Origin: JBCBSZ01 sp039185015
Lineage (GTDB): Bacteria > Actinomycetota > Acidimicrobiia > Acidimicrobiales > Poriferisodalaceae
DNA length: 64,000 bases
Assembly (NCBI GenBank): GCA_039185015.1
Contig: JBCDAU010000001.1
Location: forward strand, 124,001 to 188,000
Direction: 5' to 3'
In this document: positions 1-7,979 of the stretch, piece by piece
Numbering within the stretch: position 1 is the first letter of the stretch
Layout: each line of letters starts with the position of its first letter
Notes under the pieces: generated by a model
Database searches by the model: none
What the model was told of the DNA's origin: nothing
What the model saw: only the letters and a program-made list of their open reading frames with translations
Position numbers and translations under genes: made by a program

Positions 1-1
1 G

Positions 2-58
2 GCCGGGCTCCTCGGCCGCAAGAGCGGCCGGGGCTTCTTCGAGTACCCGCCTCGCTGA
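2..58 (+). CDS. 3-hydroxyacyl-CoA dehydrogenase, C-terminal end (partial)
   Basis: Only the last 18 codons are inside the window. They read GLLGRKSGRGFFEYPPR before TGA. The G-R-K-(S/T)-G-R-G-F-(Y/F)-x-Y pattern is the usual C-terminal end of 3-hydroxybutyryl/3-hydroxyacyl-CoA dehydrogenases, which oxidise 3-hydroxyacyl-CoA with NAD(P) in the cytoplasm. The catalytic and nucleotide-binding parts lie upstream of the window, so substrate range cannot be judged. Confidence 0.6.
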   Translation, partial: AGLLGRKSGRGFFEYPPR

Positions 59-102
59 GTGATCCACCCCGCCCACGCTGCTCGGCTCGGGGCCGCGACC
101 GG

Positions 103-108
103 TACCCT
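103..108 (+). promoter_or_regulatory. candidate -10 element (TACCCT) of clpP
   Basis: TACCCT fits the TAnnnT pattern seen in front of many genes here. A transcript starting about 7 nt downstream would carry a short leader containing the GGCGAGGAG ribosome site of clpP. No clear -35 is visible. Confidence 0.35.
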
Positions 109-141
109 GCGAGTGCCGAACCCATGCGAGGCGAGGAGCCC

Positions 142-732
142 ATGAACACCGAGCCGCGAATGCTGCAGCCCCCGACCGACGCTCGAACCTTCGACGTCTA
201 CGGCCGGCTGCTCAACGACCGCATCGTCATGCTGGGCAGCGAGGTCGACGACGACATCGCCAACCTGATCACCGCCCAGATGCTCTATCTCGAGGGGCAG
301 GACCCCGACGGCGACATCTGGCTCTACATCAACTCGCCCGGTGGTTCGGTCACCGCCGGCATGGCGATCTACGACACGATGCAGTTCGTGAAGCCCGACG
401 TGGCGACCATCTGCATGGGCCTGGCCGCGTCGATGGGCCAGTTCCTGCTGTGCGCCGGCACCCCCGGCAAGCGGTTCGCCCTCCCCCACGCCCGGATCAT
501 GATGCACCAGCCCCTCGGCGGCGTGCGTGGTCAGGCGTCGGACATCGCGATCCAGGCCGAGCAGCTCGCCTACATCAAGCGCCTGATGGCCGAGCGCATC
601 GCCTCGCACACCGGCCAGCCGGTCGAGCGGATCCAGGAGGACTCCGAGCGCGACCGCTGGTTCACGGCCGAGCAGGCCAAGGACTACGGCATCATCGACG
701 ACGTCATCCTCCGGCGCGGCGAGATCGACTGA
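142..732 (+). CDS. clpP: ATP-dependent Clp protease proteolytic subunit ClpP
   Basis: Serine peptidase (family S14) of the Clp complex; it forms the barrel that degrades substrates unfolded by ClpX or ClpC. The product has 196 residues, normal for the family. The catalytic triad is intact: Ser97 in AASMGQF, His122 in MMHQPLGG and Asp171 in SERDRWF. I chose the ATG at 142 because GGCGAGGAG sits just upstream; the in-frame ATG at 124 lies in front of that site and is less likely. Actinobacteria usually carry two tandem clpP genes, but only one is present here and it is flanked by unrelated genes, so this may be an extra or solitary paralogue. A hairpin follows the stop codon. Confidence 0.95.
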   Translation: MNTEPRMLQPPTDARTFDVYGRLLNDRIVMLGSEVDDDIANLITAQMLYLEGQDPDGDIWLYINSPGGSVTAGMAIYDTMQFVKPDVATICMGLAASMGQFLLCAGTPGKRFALPHARIMMHQPLGGVRGQASDIAIQAEQLAYIKRLMAERIASHTGQPVERIQEDSERDRWFTAEQAKDYGIIDDVILRRGEID

Positions 733-742
733 CTCGACCCCG

Positions 743-763
743 TCGGGGGCTCCGGGCCCCCGA
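743..763 (+). terminator. hairpin downstream of clpP
   Basis: TCGGGGGC and GCCCCCGA form a perfect 8-bp stem around a 5-nt loop (TCCGG), 10 nt after the clpP stop codon. There is no U-tract, which is common for actinobacterial terminators. A similar weaker hairpin follows at 823-837, so the spacer may stop transcription from both convergent genes. Confidence 0.55.
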
Positions 764-768
764 CCGGG

Positions 769-853
769 TGTGTCTCACGGCCCGGCCGCAGCCCGTCAGG
801 GCGAGGACCTCGGGCGGAGGTCGGGGCTCCGGGCCCCCGGCCGGGTGTGTCTA
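769..853. repeat. intergenic hairpin repeat, copy A
   Basis: About 85 nt between the convergent clpP and lipoprotein genes. It aligns along its length with copy B at 10313-10404. Shared blocks include CTCACGGC near the left end, GCGAGGACCT in the middle and CGGGGCTCCGGG on the right. Both copies end on the stop codon of the minus-strand neighbour. It looks like a dispersed terminator-type repeat. Confidence 0.5.
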
Positions 854-1270
854 CAGCTCGATGCCGCAGGCTCGGCGGGCGTGGCTGCGGATGCGGGCGA
901 CCGGCGGAGCGATGTCCGGTAAAGCGTCCAGCGCACGGTCGTAGGCACCGAGCGCCTCGAGGTCGTCGGGGTCGTCCACGAGCAGGTCTCGGGCCGCGTC
1001 GACGGCCACGAGCCAGTCGGCGAGCGCCTCGATGTCCTCGTCGATCTCCGCCGGCGCCAGGTCGGCCGCCTCGTCCAGGTCGGCCAGGAAGCGTTCGAGG
1101 CCCTGATCGGCTTCGCGCGAATCGGTGGGATCGACCTCGAAGAGCTGCTGGTCGATCCGCCGCAGCTCGTCGATCTGGGCGCAGTAGGCCGAGAGGTCAT
1201 CGCCGTCGCCACCGCTGCAGGCGGTGACGGCGAGCGTGGCGGCCATGCCGAGACCGAGCAGCCGCCTCAC
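851..1270 (-). CDS. small secreted lipoprotein, function unknown
   Basis: Predicted 139-residue lipoprotein. The GTG start at 1270 overlaps the rpe stop codon as GTGA, so it is probably translated by coupling to rpe. The N-terminus RRLLGLGMAATLAVTAC is a short lipoprotein signal with lipobox VTAC, placing lipid-linked Cys at about residue 18. The mature part is acidic (many Asp and Glu) and predicted helical, with a conserved-looking C-terminal stretch ending RRACGIEL. I do not recognise a family. It is the second gene of an rpe-lipoprotein pair and ends in the hairpin repeat shared with clpP. Confidence 0.7.
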   Translation of the reverse strand: MRRLLGLGMAATLAVTACSGGDGDDLSAYCAQIDELRRIDQQLFEVDPTDSREADQGLERFLADLDEAADLAPAEIDEDIEALADWLVAVDAARDLLVDDPDDLEALGAYDRALDALPDIAPPVARIRSHARRACGIEL

Positions 1271-1941
1271 CGACGGGCCTGCTCGGCCCGAGAGCGCAGG
1301 TCGGTGACCCCTGCGGCCAGGCCGTCCTCGTATCGGAACAGCGCCGACCCGCTCACCAGCACGTTGGCACCGGCTGCCGCGGCACCGGCGATGGTGTCGG
1401 CGCTGATCCCGCCATCGACCTCGATGTCGATGTCGCGACCGGAGGCCTCGACGAGCGCCGCCACCTCGCGGATCTTCGGCTCCATCGTCGCCAGGTACGC
1501 CTGACCACCGAAGCCGGGGTTGACCGTCATCACCAGCACCATCTCGACCAGGTCGAGCACGTGGGCGACGGCCGACACCGGGGTGGCGGGGTTGAGAGCC
1601 ACGGCGGCACGGGCGCCGAGGTCGCGCACGTTCGCGAGCGATCGGTGGAGGTGCGTGGTGCTCTCGGCGTGGACGATGAGCAGCTCGCAGCCGGCCTCGA
1701 CGTATCGCTCGGCCATGGCATCCGGGTCCTCGACCATCAGGTGGGCCTCGAAGAGGAGGTCGCTGTGGGGCCGGCAGGCGGCGATCACGTCGGGACCGAA
1801 CGTGAGGTTCGGGACGAACCGGCCGTCCATCACGTCCCACTGGATGCGGTCGACCCCGGCCGCCGTGAGCGCCGCGACCTCCTCCCCGAGGCGGGAGAAG
1901 TCGGCGGGCAGGACGGACGGGGCGATCTCGATCCCGGGCAC
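1267..1941 (-). CDS. rpe: ribulose-phosphate 3-epimerase
   Basis: Interconverts ribulose 5-phosphate and xylulose 5-phosphate in the pentose phosphate pathway. TIM-barrel motifs are clear: IAPSVLPADFSRLGEEV at the N-terminus, DVMDGRFVPN, AHLMV, the phosphate loop NPGFGGQ and VDGGI. From the GTG at 1941 the protein has 224 residues, the usual size, and TACGGT lies exactly 6 nt upstream, so I prefer it over the ATG at 1965. One metal-ligand position is unusual: the expected H-x-D before VMDG reads Q-W-D (Gln34), while Asp36, the His of HLM and the Asp of DGG remain. The lipoprotein gene is coupled downstream and the RNA methyltransferase is divergent. Confidence 0.9.
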   Translation of the reverse strand: MPGIEIAPSVLPADFSRLGEEVAALTAAGVDRIQWDVMDGRFVPNLTFGPDVIAACRPHSDLLFEAHLMVEDPDAMAERYVEAGCELLIVHAESTTHLHRSLANVRDLGARAAVALNPATPVSAVAHVLDLVEMVLVMTVNPGFGGQAYLATMEPKIREVAALVEASGRDIDIEVDGGISADTIAGAAAAGANVLVSGSALFRYEDGLAAGVTDLRSRAEQARR

Positions 1942-1947
1942 GTCGAC

Positions 1948-1953
1948 ACCGTA
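1948..1953 (-). promoter_or_regulatory. candidate -10 element of rpe (TACGGT)
   Basis: TACGGT on the minus strand, 6 nt upstream of the GTG at 1941. The spacing implies a leaderless transcript and supports that start. Confidence 0.45.
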
Positions 1954-1990
1954 GGACGGTGTCATCCGGTCGCGGTGGAGGGGCTGGCGC

Positions 1991-1996
1991 TACGTT
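1991..1996 (+). promoter_or_regulatory. candidate -10 element of the RNA methyltransferase gene (TACGTT)
   Basis: TACGTT ends 8 nt before the GTG at 2005, again the leaderless spacing seen across the window. Confidence 0.45.
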
Positions 1997-2004
1997 CGGC
2001 GACC

Positions 2005-3183
2005 GTGGACCACGCCGTGACCCCACTCCGCATCGAGCGTCCCGTCGCCGGGGGCGATGGGCTCGGGCGTGCTCCGGATGGTCGGGTCGTGCTCGTCTCC
2101 GGGGCGCTGCCCGGTGAGCTCGTCGATGTCGAGGTCCTCGAGGAGCATCCTCGGCGTCTGATGGCCCGCGTCGCCGAGGTGGTCGAGCGATCACCGGCGC
2201 GGGTCGAGCCGCCCTGCCCGCACGTCGCCGGCGGCTGCGGCGGATGCGACTGGCAGCACGTCGACCCCGCTGCTGCGATGGCGCTGCGCGTCGACATCCT
2301 CGAGGATGCGGCCCGTCACGTCGGCCGGATCGAGGTGCCGCCGATCGTCGCCGCGCCGGCCAGCGGTCTCTCCGGGGCCCGTACGACCGTGCGCCTGGCG
2401 CGAGGGAGCCGGCGGATGGGGTTCCGTCGCCACCGCTCGAACGAGGTGATCGACATCGACCGATGCCTCGTCGCTCATCGCCTGGTCGACGATCTCATCG
2501 CCGAGCTGGAGCCGGGGCGGGCCGAGGAGCTGACGCTCCGGGTCGGGGCGGCGACGGGCGAGCGCCTGGTGCTCGCCTCCCCGACCGCCGACGGGGTCGT
2601 CGCCCCGTCCGACGTGCTCGTCGTCGGTGAGGACGAGCTGCGCGCTGGCCGACGGGCATGGATCCACGATGAGGTCGCCGGGCGGCGGTGGCGGATCTCG
2701 GCCCGTTCGTTCTTCCAGTCCGGCCCGGCCGCGGCGGAGGGCCTCGTCCATGCCGTCGGGCGCGCCGCCGAGGGTGCCGGCGAGCGGTTGGTCGATCTCT
2801 ATGCCGGAGTGGGACTGTTCGCCGGCACGATCGGTGCCGAACGCCGCACCGTCGCCGTCGAGCGCTCACCCGACTCGGTGGCCGACGCCCGCGTGAACCT
2901 GCCAGGAGCTCGCGTGGTGCGGATCGACGTGAGGAAGTTCCGGGCGACGCCGGCCGACCTCGTGATCGCCGATCCGGCCCGTTCCGGTCTCGGGAAGGAG
3001 GCGGTCGAGGTGGTCGACGCGATCGGCGCCTCCCGGGTCGTGCTGGTCTCGTGCGATGCGGCCGCCTTCGCCCGCGACCTCGCCGCGTTGATCGCCAGGG
3101 GGTATCGCGCGGTCAGCGTCGAGCTCGTCGACGCCTTCCCGGGCACCGCTCACGTCGAAGCCGTGACCCGGCTCGAACGCTGA
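2005..3183 (+). CDS. TrmA/RumA-family RNA (uracil-5-)-methyltransferase
   Basis: SAM-dependent methyltransferase acting on a uridine in rRNA or tRNA. The order is an N-terminal TRAM-like segment (RIERPVAGGDGLGR), an iron-sulfur cysteine cluster (CPHVAGGCGGCDWQH, with a fourth Cys in DRCLVAH), a central RNA-binding part, then the Rossmann methyltransferase with VDLYAGVGLFAG, DPARSGLG and the catalytic cysteine in VLVSCDAAAFARDL. Length is 392 residues. Starts at GTG 2005 or 2017 are possible; 2005 fits the upstream TACGTT. The target base cannot be told from sequence, so I give no symbol. It converges with the enoyl-CoA hydratase, with only 3 nt between stop codons. Confidence 0.88.
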   Translation: MDHAVTPLRIERPVAGGDGLGRAPDGRVVLVSGALPGELVDVEVLEEHPRRLMARVAEVVERSPARVEPPCPHVAGGCGGCDWQHVDPAAAMALRVDILEDAARHVGRIEVPPIVAAPASGLSGARTTVRLARGSRRMGFRRHRSNEVIDIDRCLVAHRLVDDLIAELEPGRAEELTLRVGAATGERLVLASPTADGVVAPSDVLVVGEDELRAGRRAWIHDEVAGRRWRISARSFFQSGPAAAEGLVHAVGRAAEGAGERLVDLYAGVGLFAGTIGAERRTVAVERSPDSVADARVNLPGARVVRIDVRKFRATPADLVIADPARSGLGKEAVEVVDAIGASRVVLVSCDAAAFARDLAALIARGYRAVSVELVDAFPGTAHVEAVTRLER

Positions 3184-3186
3184 GCC

Positions 3187-3939
3187 TCAGCTGCCGGTCC
3201 ACTCCGGCGGGCGCTTCTCGGCGAAGGCGCGGGGCCCTTCCTTGGCGTCGTCGGAGGTGAAGACGTCGCGCTGCAGCGGGACCTGCGCCTCCCAGAACTC
3301 GGCCTCCGACATGCCCATCGCCATCTGCACGAGCTGCTTGGAGGCGGCGACGGCCATCGGTGCGTTCTGCGCGATGCGTTCGGCGATCGCGAGGGCCGCC
3401 TCGAGGGCGCCACCCTTCGGCGCCACCTCCGCGACCAGGCCGACCTCCTTGCCCTCCTGCGCCGAGATGGGATCGGCGGTCAGTGCCATGCGCATCGCGA
3501 CCGAGTACGGGATCCGATGCGGGAGGCGGACGAGGCCTCCGCCCGCCGCGAAGAGGCCGACACCGGCCTCGGGGATGCCCAGCTTCACGTTCTCCGCGGC
3601 GACGATCAGGTCGCAGCTGAGCGCGATCTCGAGGCCACCGGCGAGCGCGAAGCCCTCGACGGCGGCGATCAGCGGCTTCTTGGCGCCGTCGTGGATGAAC
3701 CGGTCGAAGCCGACGGGGGGCTCCCCGGCGGCGAACGCCTTGAGGTCCATGCCGGCGGAGAAGCCCCGGCCCGCGCCGGTCAGCACGCCACAGGTGAGTC
3801 CGGGATCGGAGTCCAGTTGCTCGACGGCACCCAACAGCGCTTGGGCCAGCGCCGTGTTGACCGAGTTCATCGCGTCCGGTCGGTTGAGCGTGATCAGGAG
3901 CACTCGGCCCCGCTGCTCGGTCAACACCTCGTCGGCCAT
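3187..3939 (-). CDS. enoyl-CoA hydratase/isomerase (crotonase) family protein
   Basis: Crotonase-fold enzyme of 250 residues, probably hydrating a trans-2-enoyl-CoA in fatty-acid or related degradation. The family core is present: LNRPDAMNSVN, oxyanion-hole GAGRGFSAGMDL, then GGLEIALSCD with the first acidic residue and GIPEAGVG with the second, so both catalytic Glu positions are occupied. The ATG has a clear GAGGGG ribosome site 5 nt upstream. It stands alone on the minus strand between the methyltransferase and azlC. Substrate is not predictable. Confidence 0.88.
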   Translation of the reverse strand: MADEVLTEQRGRVLLITLNRPDAMNSVNTALAQALLGAVEQLDSDPGLTCGVLTGAGRGFSAGMDLKAFAAGEPPVGFDRFIHDGAKKPLIAAVEGFALAGGLEIALSCDLIVAAENVKLGIPEAGVGLFAAGGGLVRLPHRIPYSVAMRMALTADPISAQEGKEVGLVAEVAPKGGALEAALAIAERIAQNAPMAVAASKQLVQMAMGMSEAEFWEAQVPLQRDVFTSDDAKEGPRAFAEKRPPEWTGS

Positions 3940-4049
3940 GCCGTCCCCTCGTCTCGTCGAGGCGCCGATGGTCCCAGGCGCCGGTCCGTCGGCGCCACCC
4001 GAGGAATCGACGTGCCGATGCGTGGCGCCTGCTGGCAGCCTGTCGGTGG

Positions 4050-4730
4050 ATGGCCGTCACCGAGCTGCGTCGTGGGATCGTGTCGGTCGCACCGCTCATC
4101 CCGGGGGTCGTGCCGTTCGGCATGGTCTCGGGTGCCGCAGTCGTCGACGCCGGTCACGGCATGGGCGAGGCGCTCGGGCTCTCGGTCGTGCTGTTCGCGG
4201 GTGCGTCGCAGCTCGCCGTGCTCGACGTGCTGGGCCAGGGGGCCGGTGTCGCGGTGGCGATCGCGTCGGCGTGGATCATCAACCTGCGCTTCCTGCTCTA
4301 CTCGACCGCGCTGGCGGTGCACCTCGACGGCCTCTCGGTGTCCCGTCGACTCGGCATGGGCTACGTCCTCACCGATCAGGCGTACGCCGTGGCCGCCGTG
4401 GGCGCCGAGGAGCGGAGCACGACCGACACCTTCTGGCGGTTCCTCGGCGCCGCGTGGACGATGTGGGCGAGTTGGCAGGTGTCGACGATCCTCGGCGTCG
4501 TCGTCGGCGACCGTGTGCCCGAGGACGTCCCGATCGACTTCGTGATCCCGCTGCTCTTCCTGTCCATCGTGCTACCGGCCCTCGTCGACCGACCGACGGT
4601 GTTGGCGGCCGTCGTCGGTGGCGTCGGAGCGGTGACCGCAGCGGAGGCCGGCGCCGGCGACCTCTCCCTGATGACCGGTGCGCTCCTCGGCATCGTCGCG
4701 GGAACGCTGGCCGATCGGGGCGAGGAGTGA
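4050..4730 (+). CDS. azlC: AzlC-family branched-chain amino acid permease, large subunit
   Basis: Integral membrane protein of 226 residues with the AzlC core (PLIPGVVPFGMVSG near the N-terminus, ASQLAVLDVL, then WIINLRFLLYS) and six or more hydrophobic segments. AzlC pairs with the small AzlD subunit to export branched-chain amino acids or analogues across the cytoplasmic membrane. The stop overlaps the azlD start as GTGA, the standard coupled arrangement. The start ATG at 4050 has only a weak GGTGG ahead of it. There is no regulator next door. Confidence 0.88.
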   Translation: MAVTELRRGIVSVAPLIPGVVPFGMVSGAAVVDAGHGMGEALGLSVVLFAGASQLAVLDVLGQGAGVAVAIASAWIINLRFLLYSTALAVHLDGLSVSRRLGMGYVLTDQAYAVAAVGAEERSTTDTFWRFLGAAWTMWASWQVSTILGVVVGDRVPEDVPIDFVIPLLFLSIVLPALVDRPTVLAAVVGGVGAVTAAEAGAGDLSLMTGALLGIVAGTLADRGEE

Positions 4731-5047
4731 TCGACCGGCCCGACCTCTGGCTGGCGATCGTCGTCGCCGCGTTCGGCACCTACGCGATCCGGACCGTGCC
4801 ACTTGCCCTCGCCGGGCGGGTCGCCGCGCTGCCCGTCCGCGCCCGGCGTTCGTTGCGGATGGTCGCCCCGGCAGCGCTCTCGGCGCTGGTCTGCCTCGCG
4901 GTCTTCCGACCCGACGGTCGGCTCGACCTGGTCGGTGACCGGGTCGTGGCGGCCACCGTCGCCGGACTCGTCGGCTGGAGGACCCGCAACCCGATCCTCA
5001 CGCTGGTGGTGGGGATGGTCGTGCTGCTCGCGCTGGAGCGTCTCTGA
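4727..5047 (+). CDS. azlD: AzlD-family small subunit of amino acid exporter
   Basis: A 106-residue protein with four hydrophobic segments, beginning VIDRPDLWLAIVVAAFGTYA and containing IRTVPLALAG, the usual AzlD N-terminal pattern. The GTG start at 4727 overlaps the azlC stop codon. Its 3' end overlaps the end of the convergent MFS gene by about 50 nt, so the two messages are antisense there. Confidence 0.85.
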   Translation: MIDRPDLWLAIVVAAFGTYAIRTVPLALAGRVAALPVRARRSLRMVAPAALSALVCLAVFRPDGRLDLVGDRVVAATVAGLVGWRTRNPILTLVVGMVVLLALERL

Positions 5048-6230
5048 CCGAGCGTCGAACGATGGTCCGACCGAGGACCCCGGCCGCCAGGAAGAGGGCC
5101 GCCGACACCAGGAGGGCGGATGGGAGTCCGGCCGCCTCGGCCAGCAGCCCGAGCGCGACACCGCCGGAGATCTCGCCGAGCGACGTCGCTTGCCCGACGA
5201 ACGAGAGCACGGTCGCCCGCACCTCGGACTGCGCCGCGCGGTTCGCCCAGGCCGTCTCGATGGGCTCGAGGCCTCGCCGGCACACGCGCTGGACGATGAA
5301 CGCCACGACGACCACGACGAGCACGGGGACCACTGCCGCGACGACGATGGCGCCCGCCGCCACCGTCGCGAGGATCGGGAACCACCCGTCGACGCTCCCG
5401 CTGCCCGCACCGGACTCGATCCGCCGGAGGAGGAGATAGCTCGCGAGCGCCCCGACGAGACCCATCGTGCCGACCAGCACCACCGGGTCGACGCCCTCGG
5501 GCAGACCGACGTCCTCCATCCGGCGGACGTCCAGCCGGTCGAGCACCTCGCTGCCGAGACCGACCGTGAGCGAGGCGACCACGAGCATCCGCAGCATCGA
5601 GCTCCCCGCGGTGAGCGACGCACCGGCCCGCAGCGTCGCCACGAAGGATCGGAACGGCGCGCTGCGGGTCGGTTCGAAGCCCCGCTCGGTCATCGCGACG
5701 GCGAGGCCGAGGCCGATGACGACGAGCAGGAGTCCCGAGGCGACCATGACCACGTCGAGCGCGACGAGGGAGCCCACCCCGATCGCTGCCAGCGCGCCGC
5801 CGATTCCTCCGAGCTCGCGGATGCCGGCTGCCCGGAGGATCAACCGGTCGACGCGACCACCGTCGTCGAGCTCGTCCGCCAGCCACGCGACGTCGGCGCC
5901 GCTGACGAAGGTCCAACTGACCCCCCAGGCGATCTGACTCGCGATCAGCACCCCGACGGTGTCACCCAGTCCGGCCACGACGAGGGCGAGGCCCATGCCG
6001 ATCTGGCTGATGACGACGGACCACTTCCGGGACACGACGTCGGCGATCACGCCCGTCGGCACCTCGGCGACCAGGACGCTCGCCTCCATCAGCGTGCCGA
6101 TGAGGACCAGCTGGAACGCGGTGAGCTCCAACTCGGTGGTCCATCGGACCGTCGCCGCCAACCAGAACGCGGCGAGCGCGAACCGGTCGGCGCCGGCCAA
6201 CAGGAGGTAGAGGCGGCCGGGTTCGCGCAC
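4998..6230 (-). CDS. major facilitator superfamily transporter
   Basis: A 410-residue, 12-helix membrane protein. The loop after helix 2 carries the MFS motif-A-like segment EVPTGVIADVVSRKWSV, and later segments repeat the MFS pattern, including a Gly-rich helix in the second half. The GTG start at 6230 lies 8 nt after TACGGT and gives a short cytoplasmic N-terminus (REPGRLYLLLAGADRF). The family exports drugs or metabolites with proton coupling, but nothing indicates the substrate. The C-terminus is a Pro/Ala/Arg tail whose codons overlap azlD on the other strand. Confidence 0.85.
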   Translation of the reverse strand: MREPGRLYLLLAGADRFALAAFWLAATVRWTTELELTAFQLVLIGTLMEASVLVAEVPTGVIADVVSRKWSVVISQIGMGLALVVAGLGDTVGVLIASQIAWGVSWTFVSGADVAWLADELDDGGRVDRLILRAAGIRELGGIGGALAAIGVGSLVALDVVMVASGLLLVVIGLGLAVAMTERGFEPTRSAPFRSFVATLRAGASLTAGSSMLRMLVVASLTVGLGSEVLDRLDVRRMEDVGLPEGVDPVVLVGTMGLVGALASYLLLRRIESGAGSGSVDGWFPILATVAAGAIVVAAVVPVLVVVVVAFIVQRVCRRGLEPIETAWANRAAQSEVRATVLSFVGQATSLGEISGGVALGLLAEAAGLPSALLVSAALFLAAGVLGRTIVRRSVRDAPARAARPSPPPA

Positions 6231-6238
6231 GGCGGGGC

Positions 6239-6244
6239 ACCGTA
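6239..6244 (-). promoter_or_regulatory. candidate -10 element of the MFS gene (TACGGT)
   Basis: TACGGT on the minus strand with 8 nt to the GTG at 6230. Transcription would start in the short spacer behind the LigD-type gene. Confidence 0.4.
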
Positions 6245-6256
6245 ACCGGGGGCGAC

Positions 6257-7279
6257 TCAGTCGGCGCCGGAGTTTCCGTCCTTGCGCGCCCGACTCGGGG
6301 CCACCCGTGGCGGCTCGTTCGGCATCTTCGGGTAGACCGGCGGCCAGGGAGCGTCCATCATCCCGGCCTCGATGTCGCGGTCGTATCGCTCCAGGAGCCC
6401 ATCGATGGACTGCGGGCGCTCGTCGAGTCCCCTCCACGGGTCGCCGAGCTCGGCGACGCGGGCTGGCACCGTCTCGATCGTGAGCGCATCGGGATCGACC
6501 TCGGCGACGTCGTCCCACGAGATCGGGCACGACACCTGCCCGCCGACCCGGGCCCGAGCCGACCACGCACCGAAGACGGTCTTGTGGGGGGCGTTCTGGT
6601 TGAAGTCGACGAAGACCCGCTGGCCACGCTCCTCCTTCCACCACGCGGCGGTGAGCAGGTCGGGGTGGCGACGCTCCACCTCGCGCGCCACGGCGACGGC
6701 GGCCGCCCTCACCTGGATCGAGTCGTACCGCGGTTCGAGGCGGACGTAGAGGTGCAGGCCCCTGCTGCCGGTCGTCTTCGCTCCCACCTCGATGCCGTGC
6801 TCGTCGAGCAGATCCTTGACGTGGTGGGCGGCCTGACGCACGGCGCCGAACGGCACCTTCGGCTGCGGGTCGAGATCGATGCGGAGCTCGTCGGCATGGG
6901 TGTCGTCGTCGGCCCGGTACGGCCAGACGTGGAAGCCGAGGCACCCCATGTTCACCGCCCACACGACGTGGGCCAGGTCGGCGAGGACGAGCGCGTTGGA
7001 GGTCGTGCCGTTGGGAGTCGACACGACCGTCGTGGTCAACCAGTCGGGTGCGCCCTTGGGTACCCGCTTCTGGAAGAAGTTCTTCCCGCTGGCGCCATCG
7101 GGGAAGCGCTGCAGCATCGTGGGTCGCCCCCGGGTGGCGCGCATCACCGAGTCGCCGACCGCGAGGTAGTACTCGACCAGATCGAGCTTGGTCTCGCCCC
7201 GCTTGGGGAAGAACACCTTGTCGGGGCTGGTGACACGGACCTCACGCCCGTCGACCTCGAGGACGAGCGCGTCGGACAC
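6257..7279 (-). CDS. ligD: LigD-type DNA polymerase/primase domain protein
   Basis: Stand-alone archaeo-eukaryotic-primase-type polymerase of non-homologous end joining, about 340 residues. The catalytic acidic pair sits in RIDLDPQ, followed by the nucleotide-binding SRGLHLYVRL, a later VFVDFNQNAPHKT segment and CPISWDDV, all typical of the LigD polymerase domain (PolDom). No ligase or phosphoesterase domain is attached and no Ku gene is in the window, so partners must lie elsewhere. The in-frame GTG at 7288 is possible, but TAGCGT ends 7 nt before the GTG at 7279, so I prefer that. It follows the aquaporin gene on the same strand. Confidence 0.88.
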   Translation of the reverse strand: MSDALVLEVDGREVRVTSPDKVFFPKRGETKLDLVEYYLAVGDSVMRATRGRPTMLQRFPDGASGKNFFQKRVPKGAPDWLTTTVVSTPNGTTSNALVLADLAHVVWAVNMGCLGFHVWPYRADDDTHADELRIDLDPQPKVPFGAVRQAAHHVKDLLDEHGIEVGAKTTGSRGLHLYVRLEPRYDSIQVRAAAVAVAREVERRHPDLLTAAWWKEERGQRVFVDFNQNAPHKTVFGAWSARARVGGQVSCPISWDDVAEVDPDALTIETVPARVAELGDPWRGLDERPQSIDGLLERYDRDIEAGMMDAPWPPVYPKMPNEPPRVAPSRARKDGNSGAD

Positions 7280-7286
7280 GGCCGCC

Positions 7287-7292
7287 ACGCTA
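7287..7292 (-). promoter_or_regulatory. candidate -10 element of the LigD-type gene (TAGCGT)
   Basis: TAGCGT on the minus strand overlaps the stop codon of the aquaporin gene and lies 7 nt before the GTG at 7279. Confidence 0.35.
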
Positions 7293-7979
7293 CGCCCCGG
7301 AGGCGACCTCGTTCGGGTAGACGAACCGCATCAGCGCGACGGCAGCCACGACGCCGACGAGCTGGGCGCCGATGAACGCCGGAGCCGATGCGGGCTCGAT
7401 CCCCGCGAAGGTGTCCGAGAACGTCCGGGCGATCGTCACAGCCGGGTTGGCGAAGCTCGTCGAGCTCGTGAAGTAGTAGGCGCCACCGATGTAGCCGGCG
7501 ACGGCGACGGCGACCACGTTCGAGCGACCGGACCTGACGACGCCGAAGATGACCATGAGCAGTCCGAGCGTGGCGATGCTCTCGGCGAAGACGAGGTGCC
7601 CGGCCGACCGGTCCTTGGTCGACCAATCGATGGCGTCGAGGTCGAACATGAGGTTCGCCGCGATCGTGCCGATGATGCCGCCCACGATCTGGGCGCCGAT
7701 GTACGCGACGGTCGTGACGTTGTCGATGCCGCCGAAGGCCCGCTCGGCCAACGTGACCGCCGGGTTGAAGTGCGCTCCCGATGCCGAACCGAAGGTCCAG
7801 ATCAGCGCGACGAGCACCCCCGCGGTCGCGACGGCGTTCTGGAGGAGCTGCAGCCCGACGTCGTCGGTCAGCTGCTCGGCCATGATGCCCGAGCCGACCA
7901 CGCCGGCGAGCAGGAAGGCCGTGCCGACGGCCTCGGCGACCAGTGCACGCGGGTCGGGCGTGCTGCTCGCGTCGCTCAC
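7290..7979 (-). CDS. aquaporin (MIP family), probable arsenite channel
   Basis: Six-helix channel of 229 residues with both pore motifs: HFNPAVT (Asn72) and FANPAVT (Asn178). The residue after the second NPA is Val, not the Arg that forms the narrow selectivity filter of water channels; the first Arg comes four residues later (NPAVTIAR). That should widen the pore. The GTG start overlaps the arsC stop as GTGA, so the two genes are translationally coupled. Aquaglyceroporins linked to arsC are known to let arsenite leave the cell after arsenate reduction; I infer the same role here. It could also pass glycerol or other small solutes. Confidence 0.87.
   Translation of the reverse strand: MSDASSTPDPRALVAEAVGTAFLLAGVVGSGIMAEQLTDDVGLQLLQNAVATAGVLVALIWTFGSASGAHFNPAVTLAERAFGGIDNVTTVAYIGAQIVGGIIGTIAANLMFDLDAIDWSTKDRSAGHLVFAESIATLGLLMVIFGVVRSGRSNVVAVAVAGYIGGAYYFTSSTSFANPAVTIARTFSDTFAGIEPASAPAFIGAQLVGVVAAVALMRFVYPNEVASGA

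Noticed and set aside
124..141. ATG at 124 as clpP start
   Set aside because: The ribosome site GGCGAGGAG lies between this codon and the ATG at 142, which also gives canonical numbering of the catalytic triad.
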